From Rhodanobacter sp. A1T4 (GTDB lineage Bacteria; Pseudomonadota; Gammaproteobacteria; Xanthomonadales; Rhodanobacteraceae), in contig NZ_JACHCP010000005.1 of NCBI RefSeq assembly GCF_014207185.1, forward strand, positions 124,001-188,000: a DNA stretch of 64,000 bases. Direction: 5' to 3'. Made by a program: the position numbers and the translations under genes. Under the pieces are notes generated by a model. The model did not search any database. It had not been told where the DNA came from and saw nothing but the letters and a program-made list of their open reading frames with translations. The number at the start of each line of letters is the position of its first letter. Position 1 is the stretch's first letter. Positions 38,202 through 48,100 of this stretch are shown here, in pieces.

Positions 38202-38419
38202 GACGTTTCTACTGACGAAAGTTCTTCCGTTCATGTACCGGCAGGCAGCAAATCAAATCGAGCGGTCGCAATAAAAAGCTGCCACACAACTGTCATCCAG
38301 CCTGCCTAGAGTGTTTGCATGACTCGCGCACTTCCGTTCGGTGAATTGACCGTTTTCCTTTTTTTCGCCGCTGGGCTCGCTATTTCAAATAGCCGTCCAA
38401 CTCAAGAGCCGCCCTCTCC

Positions 38420-40075
38420 GTGACGCTGTCGCGGCGTCAGTTCCTGTGTGGTGCCGGCGGCCTCATCGGCGCCTATGCATTGAACGATGCGCTGCGGTTG
38501 GCTTCGGCAGCCGAAGCACCGGCGATGGCCATGCCGATGAAGCCGGCCGGCATGGCCATGCCGACGCTGGCGGCGCCCAATGTTCCGCTGCTCAACCCCA
38601 CTTCGCTAGCCAAATTCGTCGATGCGCTGCCGGTGCCGTCGATAGCGCGCGCCGCGGGGCAGCGCGTTCACCCCGCGTATCCGAACCGCAGCCTGCCGTA
38701 TTACCGTATGGAAATGCAGGCCTTCCGCGCGAAACTGCACCGCGACCTGCCCCCCACACCGATGTGGGGTTACAACGGTAGCTCGCCCGGCCCGACCATT
38801 GAGACAAGACGCGGCGAGCCGCTGCTGATCGAATGGGCGAATGCGCTACCCACAAAACATTTTCTGCCGATCGATCACACCATCCACGGTGCAGAGAAAG
38901 ACAAACCGCTGGTACGTGCCGTGACGCACGTGCATGGTGCGCGCGTGCCAGCTGGCAGCGATGGCTGGCCTGAGGACTGGTACATACCGGGCAAATCCGT
39001 GCAGTACCACTACCCGAGCGTGCAGGATGCGGCGACGCTGTGGTACCACGATCACGCGATGGGCATTACTCGGCTCAACATCTACGCCGGGCTTTTCGGT
39101 GCATTCAACGTGCACGATGGCGACGAACAGACGCTCAACCTGCCCTCCGGTGATTACGACCTTCCGCTGATCCTGTGCGATCGGCTGATCGCAAAAGATG
39201 GCCAGCTTTATTACCCGGTGTCCGACGACCCTTCCGCACCGTGGGTATCCGAGTGTCACGGCAACGCTGTGTTGTGCAACGGCAAGCTGTATCCGTACTT
39301 CGAGGTTGAACCGCGGCGCTATCGACTGCGCCTGATCAATGTCGCCAACACCAGTTTCTTCGATCTGTCGCTATCGCACGGCCACGCCTTTCAGCAGATC
39401 GCCAGCGATCAGGGGCTGCTGAGCGCGCCACTGGAACGCTCTCGCATCGAGCTGTATCCAGCCGAACGCGCGGAAGTGATCGTGGATTTTTCCGGAATGG
39501 ATGGCCAGTCGCTGCAGCTGCGCCAGCAATCCGAGGGCATTCTGGAATTCCGCGTGCGCGACCGTGGGAATAAAGATACCTCCGTGCTGCCAGCCGTGCT
39601 GCGCCCCGTCGCACGCATCGACCCCGCCAGCGCCATACGTGATCGCCAGCTCGCACTGGGCGAGCAGGACGATGCGAGCGGCAATGCCATGACGATGTTG
39701 CTCGACGGCAAGATGTGGTCCGATCCAATCAGCGAAAAACCACGGCAGCACACGACGGAGACCTGGAGCTTCGTCAACATCACCGGTGACGCGCATCCGA
39801 TTCATCTACATCTGGTGCGCTTCCAGATCATCGATCGCCGTCCGTTCGACCTGTTCGCCTGGAACGCGCATCGCATCGTCAAATACACCGGGGCCGCCGA
39901 GGCGCCGCCGCCACACGAAGCCGGTTGGAAAGATACCGTGCGTACCGATCCCGGCATGGTCACACGCATCGCGATGCGCTTCGATGGCGAGCCTGGCCGC
40001 TACGTATGGCATTGCCATTTCCTCGAGCACGAGGACAACGAAATGATGCGTCCATATGAGCTTTTGCCAGCCTGA
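38420..40075 (+). CDS. Tat-exported multicopper oxidase (CotA/bilirubin oxidase-like)
   Basis: A 551-residue protein starting GTG 38420. The N-terminus SRRQFLCGAGG is a twin-arginine signal. A Met-rich stretch (residues 34-51, for example MAMPMKPAGMAMP) follows. Copper ligands appear in four motifs: HVHG, WYHDHAMG, HPIHLHLVRF (from H459) and WHCHFLEHEDNEMM (H531-C532-H533, with an axial Met). These support three cupredoxin domains with one type 1 and one trinuclear copper centre. Such enzymes oxidise phenols, bilirubin, Mn(II) or Cu(I) and reduce O2 to water. The natural substrate is not evident; the Met-rich stretch suggests copper handling. Confidence 0.9.
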   Translation: MTLSRRQFLCGAGGLIGAYALNDALRLASAAEAPAMAMPMKPAGMAMPTLAAPNVPLLNPTSLAKFVDALPVPSIARAAGQRVHPAYPNRSLPYYRMEMQAFRAKLHRDLPPTPMWGYNGSSPGPTIETRRGEPLLIEWANALPTKHFLPIDHTIHGAEKDKPLVRAVTHVHGARVPAGSDGWPEDWYIPGKSVQYHYPSVQDAATLWYHDHAMGITRLNIYAGLFGAFNVHDGDEQTLNLPSGDYDLPLILCDRLIAKDGQLYYPVSDDPSAPWVSECHGNAVLCNGKLYPYFEVEPRRYRLRLINVANTSFFDLSLSHGHAFQQIASDQGLLSAPLERSRIELYPAERAEVIVDFSGMDGQSLQLRQQSEGILEFRVRDRGNKDTSVLPAVLRPVARIDPASAIRDRQLALGEQDDASGNAMTMLLDGKMWSDPISEKPRQHTTETWSFVNITGDAHPIHLHLVRFQIIDRRPFDLFAWNAHRIVKYTGAAEAPPPHEAGWKDTVRTDPGMVTRIAMRFDGEPGRYVWHCHFLEHEDNEMMRPYELLPA

Positions 40076-40283
40076 CTTGCGCGTGTTTCTGCGGACTTGC
40101 GCACAGGTTTTTACGCTGTCGCCGCACTGTCATCTAAAGCTTGTTGGCTGTCGCACAAGCGCCAACGGAACGTCATCTTGGCGGCACAGACTCCCGCCGA
40201 CCGTTGTGCCCGCAATGCCGACGGTTACGAATCAGGGGGAACCATTCGATTGCAGCTCAGTTGCAACTGCAGGAGACAAAGTC

Positions 40284-42329
40284 ATGCGTATACCGATTAG
40301 CCGCAAACACTACAAACCGCTCTTGCTCGGCCTGTTAACCGTTGCCATTGCCGGCGTGGTCAGCGCGCAGAGCACCACACCACCGGACAAGGACGCCGCG
40401 TTCCGTCAGGATGTGCCAGCCGCCGCTTCCAAGCATCAGGCGGGTCTGCCCGGTGGCATCGTCACGCTGCACCGTCCGGGCCAGGGTGGTGATCGCAGCG
40501 GGTACACCCGCACGCCGATCAAGCATGTGATCCTGTTGATCGGTGAAAACCGCACCTTCGACCACGTGTTCGCGACCTATACGCCACCCAAGGGTCAAAG
40601 CATCAACAACCTGCTGTCCGAAGGCATCGTCAATGCCGATGGCACGCCCGGCCCCAACGTCGCCAAAGCACAGCAGTGGCAGGCCTCGCAGACCGGCACT
40701 TACTCCAACAACCCGACACACACCACACCGTTTACGGCACTGCCATCCATGAACACCGGCGGTGCACCGACGCAGGCGCCGTTCTCGTCCGCCGCGCAGG
40801 CGCAGTCGATCGAACCCGCATTGCCAACGGACAGCTATGCCGAACTCGCTGAAGGCGGCACGGGCCTGCCCAACGATGTGGTCGACACGCGCTTCCCCAC
40901 CCAGCTGGCCAATGCACCGGTCGACATGCATGCGTCGCTCAGCTACAACGACTACGCCAACAGCCCGGTCCATCGCTTCTTCCAGATGTGGCAGCAGCTC
41001 GACTGCAGCACGGCGACCGCCACGGCGAAAAACCCCAGTGGCTGCCGCGCCGATCTCTTCCCGTGGGTGGAGACGACCATGGGTGCAGGCAACAACGGCG
41101 TAACGCAGCCGGCCAACTTCACCAACGAGAGCACCGGCGAAGGCTCCACCGCGATGCAGTTCCTCAACGTGGCGAAGGGTGATGCGCCGTACTTTGCCGA
41201 ACTGGCCCGTACCTATACCTTGAGCGACAACTTTCACCAGTCCGTGATGGGCGGTACCGGCGCGAATCACATCATGCTCGGTTTCGGCAATCCGATCTTC
41301 TATGCCGATGCCAACGGCAACCCGATCGTGCCACCGACCAACCAGATAGAGAATCCGAACTCGCAGTCCGGCACCAACAACTGGTGGGTGCAGGACGGTT
41401 ACGGTGGCGGTTCCTACGTCAACTGCGCGGACGACACGCAGCCCGGCGTAGCTTCGGTGAAGGGCTATCTGAAGTCGCTACCGTACCGCACCTTCCGCGG
41501 CACGGATTGCAAGCCGGGTGCGTATTACCTGGTCAACAACTACAACCCGGGCTACATGGGTGACGGCACACCGGCTCCGCTGGGCAGCACGCAGTTCACC
41601 ATTCCGCCGACCAAGCAGGACAACATCGCCTTGCTGCTGAGCAAGCACAACGTGAGCTGGAAGTACTACGGCGAAGGCTGGGGCGATGGCAAGGAGAACG
41701 GTGAGGCAGGTACCTTCTGCAACATCTGCGACCCGTTCCTCTACTCCACCCAGGTCATGACCAACCCGACCCTGCGCGCGAACAATCAGGATATCAACGA
41801 CCTCTACAACGATATCCAGAACGATACGCTTCCCGCAGTATCCATCGCCAAACCGGATGGCATTCTGGACGGCCATCCGGCATCGTCCAAACTCGAACTC
41901 TTCGAAGGCTATGTGCAGAAGATCGTCGAGATGGCGAAGGCGAACCCGAAGGTTTGGGATGACACCGTGATCATGGTGACCATGGACGAAGGTGGCGGCT
42001 TCTACGACTCCGGTTACGTGCAGCCGATCGACTTCTTCGGTGACGGCACGCGCATCCCGCTGCTGGTGATCTCGAAGTACTCCGAAGGCGGCCGCGTGGT
42101 GCACACGTACTACGACCATGTCTCGTTCGACAAATTCGTCGAAGCCAACTGGGGTCTGTATGACACCATCTCGCCACGCAGTCGCGACAACCTGCCGAAC
42201 CCAATCGCAAGATTCAGCAACCCGTATGTGCCGCTCAACGCGCCGGCCATCGGCAATCTGATGGACATGTTCGACTTCCGGCGCGGTGGTTGGGCGACGG
42301 CAGCGGTCCAGGACGGCACGCAAAACTGA
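40284..42329 (+). CDS. Secreted phosphoesterase (phospholipase C/acid phosphatase AcpA family)
   Basis: A 681-residue protein from ATG 40284, seven nt after AGGAGA; the longer frame from 40056 runs into the oxidase gene and is not used. A signal peptide ends about VVSAQS. The PF04185-type domain shows LLIGENRTFDHVFATY at the start, NFHQSVMGGTGANHIMLGFG and a metal-binding end region TMDEGGGFYDSGYVQP and YYDHVSFDKFVEANWG. Family members release phosphate from phospholipids or phosphoesters; AcpA enzymes act as acid phosphatases. It ends in a strong terminator. A CTGTCAT motif (40127-40133) upstream resembles half of a PhoB box. Confidence 0.88.
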   Translation: MRIPISRKHYKPLLLGLLTVAIAGVVSAQSTTPPDKDAAFRQDVPAAASKHQAGLPGGIVTLHRPGQGGDRSGYTRTPIKHVILLIGENRTFDHVFATYTPPKGQSINNLLSEGIVNADGTPGPNVAKAQQWQASQTGTYSNNPTHTTPFTALPSMNTGGAPTQAPFSSAAQAQSIEPALPTDSYAELAEGGTGLPNDVVDTRFPTQLANAPVDMHASLSYNDYANSPVHRFFQMWQQLDCSTATATAKNPSGCRADLFPWVETTMGAGNNGVTQPANFTNESTGEGSTAMQFLNVAKGDAPYFAELARTYTLSDNFHQSVMGGTGANHIMLGFGNPIFYADANGNPIVPPTNQIENPNSQSGTNNWWVQDGYGGGSYVNCADDTQPGVASVKGYLKSLPYRTFRGTDCKPGAYYLVNNYNPGYMGDGTPAPLGSTQFTIPPTKQDNIALLLSKHNVSWKYYGEGWGDGKENGEAGTFCNICDPFLYSTQVMTNPTLRANNQDINDLYNDIQNDTLPAVSIAKPDGILDGHPASSKLELFEGYVQKIVEMAKANPKVWDDTVIMVTMDEGGGFYDSGYVQPIDFFGDGTRIPLLVISKYSEGGRVVHTYYDHVSFDKFVEANWGLYDTISPRSRDNLPNPIARFSNPYVPLNAPAIGNLMDMFDFRRGGWATAAVQDGTQN

Positions 42330-42370
42330 TGACGTAAGGTGCACTCCTGCTAACGCGGGAGTACACATAA

Positions 42371-42407
42371 AGGCCCCGGGCAGCTGCCCGGGGCCTGCTT
42401 TGTTTTT
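42371..42407 (+). terminator. Rho-independent terminator of phosphoesterase gene
   Basis: A perfect GC-rich palindrome (42371-42396, AGGCCCCGGGCAG and its complement) is followed by GCTTTGTTTTTG. It lies 41 bp after the phosphoesterase stop codon. Confidence 0.93.
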
Positions 42408-42428
42408 GTTAGCGGAGATCGATTCATC

Positions 42429-42908
42429 ATGCATCTGCCCATTCAAAAGACGCGACGCGCAGGTCACCGGCCCAACGTCCGTCGCCGCTTTATCGTGTTT
42501 CTATTCCTCGCTGCTGCGCTAGGTAGCACCGCGACACTCGCCGATCCCGGCGACTTCCAGGCGATGCCCGGCTTGTGGAAGGTCATCACAAGCATCGTCA
42601 ATCACGGCCAGGCCGGTCAGCCAACAACCACTTGGCACTGCGTGGATGAAGGCGCCGATCCCTGGGTCGAATTTGCCAACATCGATGTACCGAACCAGAC
42701 GAAGTGCTTGCGCGGCGATCAGCATCGCCGCAGCACCGCGCTGGACTGGTCATTGAGTTGTCCGGGCGCGACGTCAGCCACCGGCAAAGGACGCGTTGAT
42801 TTCGATTCGCCGGAGCACTACACCGCGAGCATCACGATGAAGGATCAGGGTGAGGTGGTTCGTGTTGAAGGGAAGCGCTATGCGGCGTGTACCAGTCCCA
42901 GTGATTGA
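42429..42908 (+). CDS. DUF3617 family secreted protein
   Basis: A 159-residue protein with an N-terminal basic region and one hydrophobic segment (residues 19-38, RRFIVFLFLAAALGSTATLA), which suggests export. The body matches the DUF3617 pattern: MPGLWKVITSIV near the start of the mature protein, WHCVDEGADPW with a conserved Cys, and DWSLSCPGATSATGKGRVDF. Function of the family is unknown; members are small periplasmic proteins of proteobacteria. The last 25 codons shift towards G/T-ending codons, just before repeat copy A. Confidence 0.75.
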   Translation: MHLPIQKTRRAGHRPNVRRRFIVFLFLAAALGSTATLADPGDFQAMPGLWKVITSIVNHGQAGQPTTTWHCVDEGADPWVEFANIDVPNQTKCLRGDQHRRSTALDWSLSCPGATSATGKGRVDFDSPEHYTASITMKDQGEVVRVEGKRYAACTSPSD

Positions 42909-43020
42909 ATTTTGTTTTCGGTGATTCTGCTCGAAGCATCACGTTATCCCCTCTCCCCAGGCCTTATTGGCGAGAGGACTAGGGTGAGGGGCGCTCTGGA
43001 TTTTCGCTTTGATGTGTTTT

Positions 43021-43184
43021 CAGAAGCAGAGCTTTCGCCCTCCTTCGGAGCGCGAGTTACTTTCTCTTGCGTGGCCAAGAGAAGAGTAACCACTGCGCCG
43101 CAGGAGCGGCGCGAACAGCGAAGCTGGCCCGAAGGGCGAAGGGCAGGATGCCCGGAGTAAAGAGAAGGCCACCCCACTTGGCGC
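43021..43184 (+). repeat. Multi-hairpin repeat, copy A (partial, forward)
   Basis: Shares with copies B, C and D the block from GCAGAGCTTTCG to CCACCCCACTTGGCGC. A hairpin at 43056-43090 has the constant loop CGTGGC. Compared with the other copies it carries an extra segment of about 65 bp (43091-43156) and lacks the distal half of the unit. The rest of the gene-free interval 43185-43464 shows no recognisable feature. Confidence 0.85.
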
Positions 43185-43464
43185 ACAGGGGAGTTCGAAA
43201 AGCAGCGCATGCTTCGCCCTTGCTTCACGGCACCCAAGTCCAGCCGATGGGCATCCTTCCTAGCATCCGATATCACCGCACTTTTTGACGAATAGGACAT
43301 AGCCACTCAATTCGTGCGATATGCAAAATTATGATCCGGTGACATCCGAGTGAATGCATCATTCGGTTGCCTTACCTCATTTGGGTTTTCACATCTTGAC
43401 GAAATACTCGCCGAGACTGAGCATCCATTGCATATGCCTCAATCCGAGGCCTAGGTGTAAGAGC

Positions 43465-43725
43465 ATGGGGCAATACACATACTTGGTCGTAGCCATGAGC
43501 ATAAGTGCCTTGCTACTAGCCCTTATCTATCTGAGTCGATCGCGCTATCCAACGAAGTCTGGGCGGTCTCGCTCCTGGGTCTCCTACTTGTTCCTGTGGG
43601 AGCTGATACTTGACGGCGACGCATCCAAGCAAAAGGGGCGTTTTCTTACAACCCGCGAATGGTTTGGTTGGGCTGTTGTTGCGTTCATCATTTTTTGCGG
43701 CATTCTTTTTACTGGGCAACGGTAA
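43465..43725 (+). CDS. Small membrane protein, probable cassette gene (86 aa)
   Basis: An 86-residue protein from ATG 43465, seven nt after AGGTG; a longer frame starts at 43354 but lacks a ribosome-binding site. Two transmembrane segments are visible (about residues 5-24 and 66-83) around a basic middle part with WVSYLFLWELILDGDA. The base composition is AT-richer than neighbouring genes. It is unrelated to anything I recognise. An attC-like site begins 8 bp after its stop codon, which is the layout of an integron gene cassette. Confidence 0.6.
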   Translation: MGQYTYLVVAMSISALLLALIYLSRSRYPTKSGRSRSWVSYLFLWELILDGDASKQKGRFLTTREWFGWAVVAFIIFCGILFTGQR

Positions 43726-43732
43726 GTAACAT

Positions 43733-43789
43733 GCCTAGCAACTCATTCAAGGCGGAAGGCTTCGCCTCCGCTTAACTCCAGCGTCGAGC
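43733..43789 (+). other. attC-like recombination site 1 (57 bp)
   Basis: Starts GCCTAGC (degenerate R'' box), then ATTCAAGGCGGA (L''), a GGCTTCGCC apex, TCCGCTTAACT (L') and GCGTCGAGC (degenerate R'). L'' and L' pair as TTCAAGGCGGA with TCCGCTTAA, leaving unpaired bases, the hallmark of attC. The R' core has C where GTT is canonical, so the site may be inactive. Confidence 0.65.
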
Positions 43790-43846
43790 TATTTCTCTAT
43801 GTTGTTTTCCTGAGCTACATATGATGCCGACGAGCTCCCCGCCGAA

Positions 43847-44179
43847 TTGGAGGATGGGGTCTTCCTGTACTGCCAGTTCAGCGCTCTAGACGTCGAAGGC
43901 GCGATCTTCGATGGAGCTTTGCTGGGCTGCCACTTCAAGCGGTCAAGTTTCTATTTGAGTCTGTTCAATGTCGCCACTTTTGTTCGCGTAAAATTTGAAG
44001 ATTGCAGCTTCAACGGCACCAGCTTCATGGGTTGTGTCCTTACCGAGTGCGAGTTCATTCGATGTCACTTCGGCGAAGACAACATAGGTGGCGTTTGTCG
44101 ATTCGATGACAGTCGCTGGTATGCGTGTACACAGTCAGAGTGCCTGGGGTTAAACGTTGAATCAGTCATCGCCACCTGA
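43847..44179 (+). pseudogene. Pentapeptide-repeat-like protein, start probably damaged
   Basis: A 110-residue frame from TTG 43847 with regular A(D/N)LXX-like repeats rich in Cys and Phe (AIFDGALLGCHFKRSSFY, VKFEDCSFNGTSFMGCVLTECEF, EFIRCHFGEDNIGGVCRFDD), the composition of right-handed beta-helix pentapeptide proteins. The open frame extends upstream to a TGA at 43811 and reads DADELPAE before the TTG, with no ATG. The sequence ATGATGCC at 43821-43828 would become an in-frame ATG-GAT-GCC start if a single G were restored, so a one-base deletion is likely. It lies between attC-like sites 1 and 2. Confidence 0.55.
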
Positions 44180-44267
44180 CTATTTGCTCAAGCGGATCGT
44201 ATGGAAAGAACTCTCTGGCACAATAATTCAGCACCGCCCGAACGACCGCTTAGCTTGGGTATTAATA
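44174..44267 (+). other. attC-like recombination site 2 (94 bp)
   Basis: Starts ACCTGACTA (R'' like), then TTGCTCAAGCGGATCG (L''), and ends CGACCGCTTAGC (L') with GGTATTAAT (degenerate R'). CTCAAGCGGATCG pairs with CGACCGCTTAG, leaving two extrahelical bases. It has the same length as site 4 and overlaps the end of the pentapeptide gene by 6 bp. Confidence 0.6.
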
Positions 44268-44272
44268 ATTAA

Positions 44273-44791
44273 ATGAACCAGACCGAAGCATCTCGCCTCG
44301 CAAAAAAGGCTTTAGCGCTATGGGGAGAGAGTCAAGCTGAACTGGCTATACCCATATATCGGGAAGCAATTGAACTAGCCGATCCTGCGCATTACATGAC
44401 GCCTATCTACCACGGGGAATTTGCAGGCGCCCTGTCGAGCCGTGGACTCTTCAATGAAGCTCGAGAGCATTACCAACGAGCTGTGTCGTTGGAGCTAGAA
44501 CAAGGTAGCGACGACTTCAACCCAGCTGTTGTTGTCGCGAGATATTTTCTGGCCGAAAACTTTCTGCAACAAGGCAATGCCTCTGCAGCACTTGAAACTA
44601 TCGTGCCATCACTCCGGGAAGGCGCACGTCAAGAATGGTTGTTGCGCTACGTGAAAGCATTAGCGCTTCACGCTCTTGGAGATCAGGAAGCCGCGCGTCA
44701 TGAAGCCAACTTGGCACTGAAATGCGCGCCTTCCGAAACGAAGCGGCACGAGCTGTTGGAATTGTTCAATGAAAAGATTGGCTTCAGTTGA
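44273..44791 (+). CDS. Tetratricopeptide-like protein, probable cassette gene (172 aa)
   Basis: A 172-residue soluble protein beginning six nt after attC-like site 2. It has helical repeats of TPR type: ALWGESQAELAIPIYREAIEL, RGLFNEAREHYQRAVSLELEQG, LAENFLQQGNASAALETIVP and ALGDQEAARHEANLALKCAP. TPR proteins bind partners; no catalytic residue is seen. Codon use is AT-richer than the chromosome around it. An ACCTAGC motif (44793-44799) follows directly and could be the left end of a further attC cut off near repeat copy B. Confidence 0.75.
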   Translation: MNQTEASRLAKKALALWGESQAELAIPIYREAIELADPAHYMTPIYHGEFAGALSSRGLFNEAREHYQRAVSLELEQGSDDFNPAVVVARYFLAENFLQQGNASAALETIVPSLREGARQEWLLRYVKALALHALGDQEAARHEANLALKCAPSETKRHELLELFNEKIGFS

Positions 44792-44879
44792 AACCTAGCT
44801 AATCGAGCATTGAAATCGAGGCTACAAAGGGCACAAGAGGCGATCCATTTGGAGCACTCCGCGGCTCAATTTCATTGTC

Positions 44880-45158
44880 GGGAAAGCCGCTCTGCTTTTC
44901 TCACTCCCCCTGTGCGGCGGTGAGATGAGGTCGACAGGCCCGCAGGGGAATCGACAGGACGTCGATTCCTTTTCGCCAGGACAGGAGTCCTGTCGAAAAG
45001 CCCGGCTTTATGCCCACTGGGGTACTCGGCTCACGGACTTGGCGGGCGCAGCCCGGCAAGCGCCAAGTGGGGTGGCCTTCTCTTTGGTTACTTTCTCTTG
45101 GCCACGCAAGAGAAAGTAACTCGCCCTTCGCAGAAGGGTGAAAGCTCTGCTTGCAAAG
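44880..45158 (-). repeat. Multi-hairpin repeat, copy B (full, inverted)
   Basis: Inverted relative to copy A. Contains, in plus-strand order, the hairpin pairs GGAATCGAC/GTCGATTCC (about 44950-44972), CTTTTCGCCAGGAC/GTCCTGTCGAAAAG and CTTGGCGGGC/GCCCGGCAAG, then a perfect 14-bp stem at 45087-45100/45107-45120 with loop GCCACG. It ends 19 bp before the stop codon of the first RND gene. The short reading frames inside it are not genes. Confidence 0.9.
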
Positions 45159-45177
45159 CAAGGCAACCGGAATGGCT

Positions 45178-48100
45178 TTAACCCGCCGCCTGCGCGGACT
45201 TGCCAATCGCCTTGAGGCGGCGCTTCGCCGCGCGCCGCTCAATCCGCGCCGCCTTGCGAATCTTCCGATCGTGATTCCACAAATAAATCGCCGGCGTACT
45301 CAATAGAGTCAGCAGCTGCGACACCAGCAAGCCACCAACAATGGCAATGCCCAGCGGCTGGCGCATCTCCGATCCCACACCGAAACCGATCGCCAGCGGC
45401 AACGCCGCACCCATCGCAACGAGAGTCGTCATGGTGATCGGCCGAAAACGCACCAGTGCGGCTTCCCGAATCGCCTCGGGCGCGGACAGGCCGCGCTCAC
45501 GTTCACCAACCAGGGCGAAGTCGACCATCAGGATCGCGTTCTTCTTGACGATGCCGATCAACATCAGGATGGCAATAATCGCCATCAGGCTGAGCTGCGT
45601 GTGCGTCACCAGCATCGCCAGAAACGCACCGGCACCGGCGGCAGGGAGGGTGGAGAGAATCGTCAGTGGGTGACCCAGGCTTTCGTAGAGAATGCCCAGC
45701 ACGATGTACATCGCGACGATCGCCGCCAGCAGCAGGATCATGCCGTTGGACTGCGCCTGCTGCAGACGTTGATTCTCGCCAGTGAAATCGAGCCGCACCT
45801 CGCCCGGCAGATTGGCCGCCGCCGCAATCTGCTGCACCAGCGCCACACCCTTGTCCTGGGTGACGCCCGGCGCGAGGTTGTAGTGGATTTCCGAGGCCTG
45901 CTGCTGGTCTTCGTGGGTGATCAGGGTGGGCGCGAGATTGGGTTCGATATGGGCTAACGCGGACAACGGAACCATCTGGCCCTGCGTATTGCGCACGTAG
46001 AGATCGAGCAGGGTTTCCGGGCTGATCCGCTCGGCGGCGGTTGACGTGAGCACCACCCAGTACTGGTTGATGTCCGAGTAAATGATCGACGCCTGCCGTT
46101 GTCCGAACGAGTTGTACAGCGCCGAATCGATCGTGCCCACGCTCACCTGCAGCCGCGAGGCGGCATCGCGATCGATCTTCAACAACTGCTGCTTGCCGAC
46201 GCTGTCGAAGTCGCTGCTGATATCGCGCAGCTCCTTGTGCGTGCGCATCAGTTGCTCCACCTTGAGCGACACAGGCTGCAGATCGCCGCCACTGCTGTCG
46301 ATCAGCTGAAAGGAATACTGGCCGCCGCGATTGTTGCCGCTACCACCGCCGAGAAACTGCACCGGATCCAGGTACACCCCGACGTCCGCCAGTTTCTGGT
46401 AGCGCTCGCTCAGCCGCGCCAGCACCACCTTGGCGCTTTCGCGGCGCTGCCCCGGGCCGCTGCCCTTGGGCTTGAGGTCGATATACATCGTGCCGTTGCT
46501 GCCGACCGCGCCGCCGGGGCCGTTGTCGTTGCCGAGGATGGTGGTGGCATCGAATACCGCCGGATCGGTCTGGGCGATGGCGCCGACCTGCTTCACGCGT
46601 TCACTCATCAGCTTCGGCGAAATATTGGCGTCGGCCTGGATCTGTGCCTGTAGCAAACCGGTGTCCTCCTCCGGCATGAAGGCACCGCCGGCGGTCTTTA
46701 CCACCGCAGCGCCCAATGCAACGGTCAGGAGCAGCAGCAGCAACGGCTGCCAGCGCATCAGCCGGCGATGATGCAGGGCCCAGTCCAGCGCGCGCTCATA
46801 AGCACGGTGCAGGCCGCGATCAAAGCGTTCCAGCGCGCGTTCCAACCGCCCCGGCACGTGCTCACCAACGTGTTCGAACTTGAGATAACTACCGCACAGC
46901 GCCGGCGTCAGCGTCAGCGACACCAACGCCGAGATCACTACCGCCGCGGTCAGGGTGACCGAGAACTCGCGCAGCAGCTTCACCAGCAGGTTGTTACCGA
47001 ACAACAGCGGCGCAAACACGGCGATCAGCGACAGCGTGATCGAGATCACCGTGAAGCCGATCTCGCGGGTGCCGTTCAATGACGCCTCCAGCGGAGTCTC
47101 GCCGTGCTCCATGTGCCGCACGATGTTCTCGATCACCACGATCGCGTCGTCCACCACGAAACCGATGCACAACACCAGCGCCACCAGCGACAACGTGTTC
47201 AGCGTATAGCCGAAGGCCCACATCACCACGAACGCGCCGGCCAACGACAGCGGCACGCTCAGCATCGCGATCAACGTCGGCCGCAATCGGCGCAGGAATA
47301 CCAGCATCACCAGCGCCACCATCACGATGCTGATCAACAGCGCCACCTTCACCTCGTGCAGGGCCGACTTGGTGGTTTGGGTGAGATCGAACATCGGCGT
47401 GAGCTGCACGTCCGCCGGCAGCCATTGGCGCAGCTGCGGCAGCTTGGCGCGAATCGCGGCGGCGGTGGCCACGGAGTTCGCTTCTGGCCGCTTGCTGATA
47501 TTGAGAATCACCGTGCGCTGACCGTTGAACCATGCGCCCTGGAATTCATCTTGCTGGCCGCTGCTGATGGTCGCCACGTCCGACATGCGCACCGGCACGC
47601 CATTCTTCATCGCGATCAGCAGATCGGCGAATTCGGCCGGCTCGTGCAAGGCGTCGTTGGCGATCAGCGTGGTCTGGGTGCGCCCATCGCTCAAGGTCCC
47701 TTGCGGCGAGCTGACATTGGCGGCGATCAGCGCATTGCTCACGTCGTTGGCGGTAAGCCCCTTGGCTGCCAGTGCGGCCGTATCCAAGGCGATGCGCACC
47801 GCATGCGGCGAGCCGCCACCCACCTGCACGCGGGCCACGCCCGGAATCTGCGCCACCGCCGGCCTCAGCAGCGTATCCGTGAGGTCGTACAGTTTTTCCG
47901 GTGGCAGGCTGGTCGAGGTCAGCGCAACCAACAGCACCGGAATCTGCGAGGTGTCGAATTTGAAATATTGCGGTGGCGCCGGCAGGTCGGCGGGCAGATC
48001 GGGCGCCGCGGCATTGATCGCCGCCTGCACGTCACGAGCGGCCTTGTCCGCGCTGCGGCCGAGATTGAAGCGGATCTGTACGAACGCCGCACCTTCGTTG

